A DNA stretch of 64,000 bases from Mesobacillus maritimus (GTDB lineage: Bacteria; Bacillota; Bacilli; Bacillales; Cytobacillaceae), in assembly GCF_023715205.1 (NCBI RefSeq), contig NZ_JAMBNR010000011.1, forward strand, positions 119,470 to 183,469. The letters are read 5' to 3'. Numbering within the stretch: position 1 is the first letter of the stretch; each line of letters opens with the position of its first letter. Positions 18,085 to 25,200 of the stretch are shown here, in pieces. The notes under the pieces were generated by a model that saw nothing but the letters and a program-made list of their open reading frames with translations, did not search any database and was not told the origin of the DNA. The translations under genes were made by a program, and so were the position numbers.

Positions 18085-18636
18085 ATGAAATGGAAGGTAC
18101 TAGCGGTTGCTGCTTTCGCTTCGATGATGTTAGTGGCTTGTAGCGGAGACAGTACAACGGAAGAGAACAACAGTAAAGAAACCGTTGCCCAAGTAGGGGA
18201 TACTCAAGATCTCAAGCAATTGGTTCAAGATTATAGCTTACGGAAAATTGAAACTGGGTCCGCGTCGATTACATCTAAACAATTGATTGTCACAGACAGC
18301 GATGCAAATGAGGTTGTCTACGATTTACCAGAGGATGAATTCTTTGTTTCGATTGCTCCTTACATCAACGAAACCCACCCTTGAACGAATCATAGCTTGA
18401 CAGGTTGTCAAGGTGAATTGGTGGAAAAAGAAATTGATCTTAAGGTTGAAGACAGCGAGGGCAATATCATTGTAGATGAAACGGTAACATCCCAAGTGAA
18501 CGGCTTTATCGACCTATGGTTGCCAAGGGATGAAAATTATAAAATAAAAATGAGTCACGATGGCAAAGAAGTAGAATCCGAGTTTTCTACTTTCGAAAAC
18601 GACGGAACTTGTATTACATCCATGCAGTTGACTTAA
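18085..18636 (+). CDS. CueP-like copper-binding lipoprotein with in-frame TGA at a conserved Cys position
   Basis: One 184-codon frame is interrupted only by TGA at 18382-18384 (codon 100) and ends at TAA 18634-18636. The signal peptide ends in a lipobox LVAC (Cys19). Conserved CueP sequence runs on both sides: FFVSIAPYINETHP before the TGA, and HSLTGCQGE, NGFIDLWLPRD and DGTCITSMQL after it. CueP is an exported copper-binding protein with three key cysteines (96, 104 and 172 in Salmonella, as I recall). Here the positions are codon 100 (TGA), Cys108 and Cys176, with identical spacing of 8 and 68. A hairpin follows the TGA. The frame could encode selenocysteine, or be a recent nonsense mutation or sequencing error. 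The start follows AAGGTGG. Confidence 0.75.
18396..18412 (+). promoter_or_regulatory. SECIS-like hairpin downstream of the CueP TGA
   Basis: CTTGACA and TGTCAAG form a perfect 7-bp stem with loop GGT. The stem starts 11 bases and the loop 18 bases after the TGA. A G in the first loop positions and a loop 16-37 bases from UGA fit bacterial selenocysteine-insertion elements. The E. coli fdhF element also has a GGU loop core. It overlaps codons for SLTGCQG, so coding constraint could create it by chance. Confidence 0.45.
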
Positions 18637-18641
18637 AAACG

Positions 18642-18666
18642 AAAAGCACCGTCTGGTGCTTTTTTG
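18642..18666 (+). terminator. Terminator of the CueP-like gene
   Basis: AAAAGCACC and GGTGCTTTTTT around GTCT, placed directly after the TAA at 18636. Its position supports the downstream TAA, not the TGA, as the end of the gene. Confidence 0.85.
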
Positions 18667-18705
18667 TATCAAGGATCATCACATTCTATTCAGTTTCTTA
18701 GTTTC

Positions 18706-18894
18706 TTAGTTTCTGCTAAGTTTTTGGACCCCTATATGTAAAATCAACCCGATCATACTCCACACGTTCAATACAACACTTCCTATTAATAAAAATGATT
18801 TCAGCAGTTGTGGTAAATCAGTTGTTGTTGCAATTGTTAGAGTGCTACAACCGATTAGGAACATAATGGATAACAAAGGTAAGTTCTTTACCAA
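18706..18894 (-). CDS. Small membrane protein, unknown function
   Basis: 62 residues with two hydrophobic segments (about 5-22 and 31-55). The TTG start lies seven bases after AAAGGAGGTGG, one of the strongest ribosome sites in the window, which is the main reason to believe it. No family recognised. Confidence 0.55.
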   Translation of the reverse strand: MVKNLPLLSIMFLIGCSTLTIATTTDLPQLLKSFLLIGSVVLNVWSMIGLILHIGVQKLSRN

Positions 18895-18900
18895 TTCAAG

Positions 18901-19566
18901 CCACCTCCTTTTATCTTTATTATACCAAAATAGTATCGTTTTTGGTTTTTTTGAAGGATCATTACTTAATTTTATGATGAAAAGGAATTGTTTGGATGCA
19001 TTTATTAATACTTCACAACAAAGTAGACAGTACTTAATTTTCAGTGTACAAAAATTTTTAGTCGTATCAATTTAATCCATGCATATGAAAACAGCCCTTT
19101 ATTTTTGGATTAGAATCAGCCTTCTAAATAAAACAGAGGGAGGATCTAGATAAGAAAGCTAAAAGGGTCTAATAGGATAGAGGTCCCTATTCAATAAACA
19201 AGTACTTTCCTAAAACAAAGTTCTGTCAGGTGTATGAGTATTAAGCGTAACAAGAGCGAAAAAGCCTAGTTCAAAAATAAGGAGATACTCACAAAGAATC
19301 ACAAGAAACCTCCATTGCAACCAGACTATGGTTGATCGCTTTTTCATTCTACATTGACCATCTATTGAGGAAATAGGAATTCATATGGTACCATAATTTT
19401 GAATTTTAAAAATTGCTTAACAGACCGGTGAGGTAAAGAGGCAAAATGGAATAGTGATTCACCAGAAGGTATTTAATATTGAATTCTTTTCATTTTTCAA
19501 CGAATGTATACTTCATGTGTTGTTTACTCTTATCTTAGTTCTGCAGCGTATAAGGAGAAAATTGTC
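18901..19566. other. Long intergenic stretch without recognised genes
   Basis: About 660 AT-rich bases between the small membrane gene and the amidohydrolase. Several ATGs open short frames without ribosome sites. No repeat from the families found elsewhere in the window is present. A promoter for the amidohydrolase probably lies near the end but I cannot place it. Confidence 0.5.
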
Positions 19567-21162
19567 ATGAGACAAATCTATAAAAACGGAAGTATCTATA
19601 CTTTTAACGCAAGAAAACCAATTGTTCAAGCGGTTGTAATTGAAAACGGTCGTTTTATTGATATGGGCTCTACAGAGGATATGATTCTCCAGTGGGGACA
19701 TTCAGCAACCATCATTGATTTAGAAGGAAAAACCGTAACACCAGGGTTAATCGATAGCCATCTTCATCTATCGATTATTGCGGATGGTTTTACAAGATTA
19801 GACTTAACAGGTACAACCTCCAAGCATGATATGCTGGATAAAATTCAAGTAAGAGCAAGCCAGCTTCAACCAGGTCAGTGGCTTCTTGGGATTGGTTGGG
19901 ATGAGAACTTGTTTACAGATGGAACCATCCCGACAATTGGTGAGCTTGATTATGTTTCCCCTGCAAATCCACTGATGCTCACAAGAGTTTGCCAACATGC
20001 GGCCGTCGTGAATAGCAAAGCGTTGGAAGTAAGTCAGTATCACTCATCTAATTCCGTTCCTGAAGGAGGAATTGTTGTTTTAGATGAAACAACAAAAAAG
20101 CCAACAGGATTATTACTCGAATCAGCGATGAATTTGGTGAAACAGCATATTCCAGCACATACTCATGAAACTTGGAAAGATGTAATCCGTAAAACGATGC
20201 ACTTGGCCTTGTCTAAGGGGTTAACAAGTGTACATACAAACGATCCTCTCTATATGGGAGGCCTCACGAAAACGTGGAAAGTGTTCGATGAACTTTTAAA
20301 CGACGAACAGATTGGTTTACGTAGCAACTTGTTAATCAATCATGAATTTTTACATGATTTAAAAGTAGCTGGAATGTATACAGGTTATGGCAATCACACG
20401 TTGCAGATTGGGGCGGTCAAATTATTTGCAGATGGTGCGTTCGGCAGAAGAACGGCGCTTTTATCTGAACCGTATTACGATGACCCGGCAAACTATGGTG
20501 AAGCGATGTATGATCAAGAGCAGTTGTATGACATTGTCAGACGTGCTCGCGAGTTGGACATGCCTATTGCGGTTCATACGATTGGGGACCAAGCGGTAAA
20601 AAATATTCTTGATGTTCTCGACCAATTTTCACCAGTTGCATACCGTGATCGAATCATTCACACCCAAGTGTTGAACGAGGAGTTGATTTCCCGGCTAGCA
20701 CACCCAAATCGTATTGCGGACATTCAACCGCGCTTTTTAGCGAGTGATTTTCCGTGGGTGGAAGAGCGTTTGGGGAAAGAGCGAATGAAGCTTTCTTACG
20801 CATGGAAATCGTTGATGGATGCGGGTGTGATTTGTGCGGGTGGTTCGGACGCTCCGATTGAACCCGTTAATCCACTGCTAGGCATTCACGCTGCTGTGAC
20901 ACGTAAAAAGCCAGGAGAAACGCATGATGGTTATTATCAAGAGCAGAAACTTTCAATGCAGCAAGCTTTTCGTTTATTTACGGAGCTAGGCGCCTATCCA
21001 ACAAATGAAGAAACCATTAAAGGGACGATTGCTCGTGGGAAATTAGCGGATATGACCGTTTACTCGACGAACCCATTTGAAATAGAAGATGCAGATGAGC
21101 TTTTAACAACCGATATTCTCATGACGATTATCGGCGGAGAAATAAAATATCGTAAACAGTAA
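19567..21162 (+). CDS. Amidohydrolase, YtcJ-like
   Basis: 531 residues from ATG 19567, ten bases after AAGGAG; the longer frame starting at 19504 lacks a ribosome site. Metal-dependent hydrolase of the amidohydrolase superfamily: TVTPGLIDSHLHLS with the HxH metal ligands near residues 73-75, a carboxylate region in LFADGAFGRRTALL, VHTIGDQAV, and AGGSDAPIEPVNPLLGIHAA with the late catalytic Asp. YtcJ-type proteins are cytosolic hydrolases of unassigned substrate. It is a single gene. Confidence 0.85.
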   Translation: MRQIYKNGSIYTFNARKPIVQAVVIENGRFIDMGSTEDMILQWGHSATIIDLEGKTVTPGLIDSHLHLSIIADGFTRLDLTGTTSKHDMLDKIQVRASQLQPGQWLLGIGWDENLFTDGTIPTIGELDYVSPANPLMLTRVCQHAAVVNSKALEVSQYHSSNSVPEGGIVVLDETTKKPTGLLLESAMNLVKQHIPAHTHETWKDVIRKTMHLALSKGLTSVHTNDPLYMGGLTKTWKVFDELLNDEQIGLRSNLLINHEFLHDLKVAGMYTGYGNHTLQIGAVKLFADGAFGRRTALLSEPYYDDPANYGEAMYDQEQLYDIVRRARELDMPIAVHTIGDQAVKNILDVLDQFSPVAYRDRIIHTQVLNEELISRLAHPNRIADIQPRFLASDFPWVEERLGKERMKLSYAWKSLMDAGVICAGGSDAPIEPVNPLLGIHAAVTRKKPGETHDGYYQEQKLSMQQAFRLFTELGAYPTNEETIKGTIARGKLADMTVYSTNPFEIEDADELLTTDILMTIIGGEIKYRKQ

Positions 21163-21249
21163 GGGAGAGTACAAAAAAGTTTTTAAGTTATTCTAAAAAA
21201 TCCATTCCCATGAATGGATTCCGTTTGTATTGATTTCCTATAGCTTGTA

Positions 21250-21278
21250 GCCTGTCCAAGTTTTGGATGGGCTTTTTT
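21250..21278 (+). terminator. Terminator of the amidohydrolase gene
   Basis: GCCTGTCCAA pairs with TTGGATGGGC and is followed by six T. An additional hairpin AATCCATTC/GAATGGATT lies just upstream without a T run. Confidence 0.8.
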
Positions 21279-21352
21279 GCTAGGTGTTATCGCATAGAAA
21301 GCTTTTATTTAGCCATCATAATGAGAGAAATGCGATGAGGAGGGAAAGGTAA

Positions 21353-22204
21353 ATGAAGAAAAGCTGGGTAATGCTAGGATCTGTCGTTTTGGGCATGAGC
21401 CTTGTCGGTTGTGGAACTGCGAATGATAACGCCACAGAAGGCAATCAAAATGGCAATCAACAAGTTCAATCGAATCAAGGAGCGAGAATTTTAAACAATG
21501 ATCAGCAAGATCGCATGCCGACGATTGCCGATCGCGCGGAAAAAAAGGTTGAGGAAATGGAAGAAATTGAAGACGCTCATGTTTTCATCTATAAAAATAA
21601 TGCCTATGTTTCCGTTAAATTTGCAGACGACCAAAATCAGGGGGCTCGTGATCGAAATAACGGAGACAATGCGGGAAATGCAAACAATGTTGATGAAAAT
21701 GGCAACGCGATTGTCAATGATGCTCTCGATGGAAACGGCAGAACCATCATGGATAATGGGACTGTGAAGCCTAATCGTGAGAATGGCAGCGACGGCGTTA
21801 TTGACGGAAAAGGCGACGCTGGAAATGGCAAAGGTACAAACAACCAGTTAGGAACTGATCAAAATACACGTGGGAACGCTGATGGCAGTACGAAGGATAA
21901 AGCAAACAACAGAATCATGAACGACGGAGATGGAGGCACTGCAGATAATCAAAATCAATCTGGTGAGCTTGCTCAAGGACGCAATAACTACAAGCCTGTG
22001 TCAAATAAGTTTGAACAAAAAATCGCAGATCAGGTTCGCCAAGCAAATAATAAAATTCATGACGTTTATGTTAGCTTAAGCCCGAACTCCTATACAACCA
22101 TGGGCGAATATGCGGATGATATCCGAAATAACCGAAACCAAGATGGATTTTTTGAAGGTTTTAACGAGATGATTAATGATCTATTTCCAAGAAGAAATGG
22201 TTAA
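21353..22204 (+). CDS. YhcN/YlaJ-family sporulation lipoprotein
   Basis: 283 residues. Signal peptide with lipobox LVGC (Cys20). The YhcN/YlaJ domain is split: RIADRAEKKVEEMEEIEDAH-like sequence and VFIYKNNAYVSVKF at about 57-90, and FEQKIADQVRQANNKIHDVY with VSLSPN at about 221-248. Between them lies an insert of about 130 residues, almost wholly Asn, Gly, Asp and Lys. The family is exported and linked to the spore inner membrane. The low-complexity insert is much longer than usual. Confidence 0.82.
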   Translation: MKKSWVMLGSVVLGMSLVGCGTANDNATEGNQNGNQQVQSNQGARILNNDQQDRMPTIADRAEKKVEEMEEIEDAHVFIYKNNAYVSVKFADDQNQGARDRNNGDNAGNANNVDENGNAIVNDALDGNGRTIMDNGTVKPNRENGSDGVIDGKGDAGNGKGTNNQLGTDQNTRGNADGSTKDKANNRIMNDGDGGTADNQNQSGELAQGRNNYKPVSNKFEQKIADQVRQANNKIHDVYVSLSPNSYTTMGEYADDIRNNRNQDGFFEGFNEMINDLFPRRNG

Positions 22205-22225
22205 CAACTAAGATAATAGCGCTGA

Positions 22226-22253
22226 AACGACTCGTATAGCCGGGTCGTTTTTT
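22226..22253 (+). terminator. Terminator of the YhcN/YlaJ gene
   Basis: AACGACTCG and CGGGTCGTT pair around a short loop, followed by seven T. Confidence 0.75.
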
Positions 22254-22477
22254 TACGTTCGCGAAAATTCTGATTAATAAAACTTAACAACGATTGGAAC
22301 AGCATTAGCCTTAATTTAGTGGTAGTTAGGAAATTTTACCCCTCCTTTTTTAAAAAATTAATCACCTGAAGGCTACAATGATAGTCTTTTTTATCCATTC
22401 ACTTTACGTGGTTTCTTCTATATCATAAAAACCATCACGAATTCAATCACCACAAGCCAGAAAGGGAGGAGCACGGT

Positions 22478-23266
22478 GTGAACACTGACGAAGCCTACGA
22501 GTTGTTGAAAAATGCAGGTGTTGAGGATGAGACAAGTATTCAAACGGTAAGGCGTTGGTTACTTGAACGGAAAATACGCTACGAAGGTACATATCGGAAA
22601 AATTCTCGCTATGTATTGGATGATACCGATCAGGCTTTTAATCTATTAAAAGATGCTGGGGTTGCTCCAGATGTGGCCATGCAAATTGTGAAACGGTGGT
22701 TACGTGAAGGGAAGATTGAACATGTGGGTGAGGGAAATCATAAACATCATTATCCTTCCAACGAGCCCCATTCGAGAGTGCCTGTCCAAGTTTCCAGTCA
22801 AGAAAAAACGATTCGACAATTAAAGTCTAAAATTAATGGCCTAGAAGATCATATAACTGGAGTAGAAGCACTCCACAATTCATCCATTAACAGGATGAAT
22901 CAAAAAATAGATCAACTGAAAAATAAAATTGTCGAGTTAGAAAAAGAGAAACAAGAGTTGCAAAGTGAAGCAAATAGTTTATTAAAAGAGAATTTAAACT
23001 TACGGAAAGAATTGTTCAAGCTAAAAGAAGACCAATTGGGAGGAAGAAAACGGGAACCGAATAAAACCGAAAAAATACATACTCCTCCACCTAGAGTGAA
23101 TGATTACCGTGAGAAATTAGGACTTTCACGATCGGCTAACGCTAAAGAAATACTCGCTGGATATAAGAAACTATTAAAACTCACTCACCCAGACCAAGGT
23201 GGCAACGCAACGGCCTTTCATTACATTAAAAGAGACTATGATCAGTTTAGAAACAGCTTAAAATAA
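22478..23266 (+). CDS. Duplicated helix-turn-helix, coiled-coil, J-domain protein
   Basis: 262 residues, GTG start seven bases after AAAGGGAGG. Residues about 1-45 and 50-90 are two copies of a DNA-binding-like unit: AYELLKNAGVEDETSIQTVR then RWLLERKIRYEG, and AFNLLKDAGVAPDVAMQIVK then RWLREGKIEHVG. Residues about 108-188 are a Lys/Glu/Gln heptad coiled coil. Residues about 212-262 are a compact J-domain with the invariant HPD in LTHPDQGGNATAFHYI. This combination would let a DNA- or partner-bound dimer recruit DnaK. I know no named protein with this layout. It is a single gene with its own terminator. Confidence 0.75.
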   Translation: MNTDEAYELLKNAGVEDETSIQTVRRWLLERKIRYEGTYRKNSRYVLDDTDQAFNLLKDAGVAPDVAMQIVKRWLREGKIEHVGEGNHKHHYPSNEPHSRVPVQVSSQEKTIRQLKSKINGLEDHITGVEALHNSSINRMNQKIDQLKNKIVELEKEKQELQSEANSLLKENLNLRKELFKLKEDQLGGRKREPNKTEKIHTPPPRVNDYREKLGLSRSANAKEILAGYKKLLKLTHPDQGGNATAFHYIKRDYDQFRNSLK

Positions 23267-23302
23267 TCAGCACTTACATAAATGATTAGAGAAAAAATGT
23301 AG

Positions 23303-23332
23303 GCCCGTATTGATCCGACTACGGGCATTTTT
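23303..23332 (+). terminator. Terminator of the J-domain gene
   Basis: GCCCGTA and TACGGGC pair around ten bases and are followed by ATTTTTA. Confidence 0.75.
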
Positions 23333-23405
23333 AGTTGGGGAAGATTGCTATGGTAAAGGAGAGGCTTTTTCAAGCTCAGGGAGAAGATTCAATTACTCTT
23401 TAATG

Positions 23406-23587
23406 TAGGCTCCTATCGTGCCCGTTTCTGTCTCTAGATTGCTCGTAAGGTAACCATAGGCTCCTATCGTGCCCGTTTCTGTCTCTAGATTGCTCGTAAG
23501 GTAACGATAGGCTCTCTATCGTTACCGTTTCTAGCTCTCGACTACTCTTAAGGTAACGATAAGCTCTCTAACGTGCCTATTTCAAGT
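23406..23587. repeat. 51/52-bp minisatellite with CTATCGT/ACGATAG palindrome
   Basis: Units begin TAGGCTCC or a variant at 23406, 23457, 23508 and 23560 (spacing 51, 51, 52). The core is CTATCGTGCCCG near the start and GGTAACGATAG at the end, so the junction of neighbouring units forms a hairpin. The first two units are nearly identical and later ones diverge. It fills the space up to the minus-strand esterase gene and the last unit reaches its 3' end. Confidence 0.92.
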
Positions 23588-23593
23588 CCTCAA

Positions 23594-24868
23594 TCAAAGA
23601 ACCACTTCCTCCACTTCCAACGGTTCAAGAGCAGTTGTACTATTAATGTAAATAAAAGCATCGTACCTCTCTGGCAGCACGCTCGGTACATAGTTTCCGT
23701 AATGTTCATATTGGGGGTGGTAGACAACGCCAATGGCTCGATGGCCAATCTTTTTGTTAAAAACGGCGCGGTTTGTCTTGTGGAAAAGCAGAACCTTGTC
23801 GTGCGGATTCGCCTGATGCATGAAATCTTCCCAAGAACCTGATTGTGCCGGTGGAATGAGCATTCTCTCAAAATCAACTCCCCATTCATCAGCCGCAATC
23901 ACGGTTCCACGATGCGTTCCAAATCCAACGATAAAAACATTTTCGTTTCCCTCTTGTTCCCTTAACAATTGGCCAACATTCACCAATTCCTCGTCAGCCA
24001 TATCGGTTGCGCGTGCATCGCCTACATGTGTGTTATGGGCCCAAACAATTCCTTTTGCAGCTTCCCCGTAGTAAGTGGCAATGGAGTTGATGACTTCCAC
24101 CATATGTCGATCACGGATGTTCCAAGATTCATTGTCATGGGTCACCATTGTTCGGTAGTAATTTTCTGAGTTCGCTGTCACCAATGCATTTACTTCCAGG
24201 TTGAGTTTTCCTTCTTCATAATAGCTTGTATGAGCTTTCTTTTTTAAGGTGAGTTCGGTTAGCAATTGAATGACTTCTTCTTTACAATCTTCTCGATAAA
24301 AGGATCCCGAAACACCATATAACTGAGGATCCCGGTTAAACGGCTCAAAACAGGCAAACGCCTTTTTCGCTGTTTCTAGCTCAGGGGCGTCTGTTTTTTC
24401 TAAGTACTTAATGATTTCGTCCATCGACTCCCACAAGCTATACACATCCATACCGTAGAAGCCAACTCTCTTCTCGGGTGGCAAGCCTTGATTGTGCACT
24501 TTTAACCACTCAACAAAATCAATCAGTTCCTTATTCGCCCACATCCACGTTGGCCAACGCCCAAAAGCGGTTAACGCTTCACGAGCATTTTTGTAATCGT
24601 GTTCGTAGCCTTTAATGTATCGATTCACTTGTTGACAAGCCGGCCAATCGCCTTCAACAACAATAAAAGAAAAACCTTTATCCTTAATTAGTGTTTTCGA
24701 TAGTTCCGCACGGGTCGTATAAAACTCCGAAGTTCCATGCGAGGACTCCCCTAACAGTATATATTTCGCTTTTTTGCTAGCATCAAGCAAAGCTTTAAAA
24801 TTAAAATGTTCCTTATGTTTCAGTGGAATAGCGTCCTTTTTTATCGCTTCAATTATCTCAACACTCAT
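23594..24868 (-). CDS. Erythromycin-esterase family hydrolase
   Basis: 424 residues. LLGESSHGTSEFYTTRAEL (near 33-52) carries the Glu/His of the catalytic site, FIVVEGDWPACQQVNRYI follows, FYGMDVYSLWESM lies near 141-153, and GIVWAHNTHVGDARATDM near 268-290 gives the second His. These are the hallmarks of the EreA/EreB-like family, of which most chromosomal members do not hydrolyse macrolides and have unknown substrates. No signal peptide. Single gene, so resistance should not be assumed. Confidence 0.85.
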   Translation of the reverse strand: MSVEIIEAIKKDAIPLKHKEHFNFKALLDASKKAKYILLGESSHGTSEFYTTRAELSKTLIKDKGFSFIVVEGDWPACQQVNRYIKGYEHDYKNAREALTAFGRWPTWMWANKELIDFVEWLKVHNQGLPPEKRVGFYGMDVYSLWESMDEIIKYLEKTDAPELETAKKAFACFEPFNRDPQLYGVSGSFYREDCKEEVIQLLTELTLKKKAHTSYYEEGKLNLEVNALVTANSENYYRTMVTHDNESWNIRDRHMVEVINSIATYYGEAAKGIVWAHNTHVGDARATDMADEELVNVGQLLREQEGNENVFIVGFGTHRGTVIAADEWGVDFERMLIPPAQSGSWEDFMHQANPHDKVLLFHKTNRAVFNKKIGHRAIGVVYHPQYEHYGNYVPSVLPERYDAFIYINSTTALEPLEVEEVVL

Positions 24869-24984
24869 TGTAATCCCTCATTTTTATGTAATCGTTGCAC
24901 ATCGTTTTTATTTGTTTCCTAGTTAAGATTATTCTCTTCACCTGACACTACTTTTACCCAACATAACCTCAAGAAAAATTTACA

Positions 24985-25017
24985 TTTACTGGATGGTGCC
25001 AGGCACCATCCAGTAAA
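24985..25017. repeat. Perfect 33-bp palindrome with GGTGCCaGGCACC core
   Basis: TTTACTGGATGGTGCC and its exact complement GGCACCATCCAGTAAA flank a single A. The core TGGTGCC-N-GGCACCA recurs at 58981-59007. It lies between two genes that point away from it, so it could end no obvious transcript. Confidence 0.9.
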
Positions 25018-25200
25018 TTACCATTCAGGAGGAACGATTTCAAAAAAACTATTTAGCAAACTCGACCTAATATTTGGATACTGTTCAAGTCTTAATTGTG
25101 GGGGTAATTAAAAGTAACAGATGGAAAATAGGGACATGATAAACTTGAAAACATTTAATTTTTCGGTCTTGTTGAAATTGGGATTTAAGAAGGTGAGCAT

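Noticed and set aside
18397..18636. Second half of the CueP frame as a separate gene
   Set aside because: It begins with TTG without a ribosome site, lacks a signal peptide, and continues the CueP domain exactly in frame. It is one gene interrupted by TGA.
23594..24868. Macrolide-resistance gene
   Set aside because: Chromosomal members of the erythromycin-esterase family in Bacillus are mostly of unknown substrate. Sequence alone does not support resistance.
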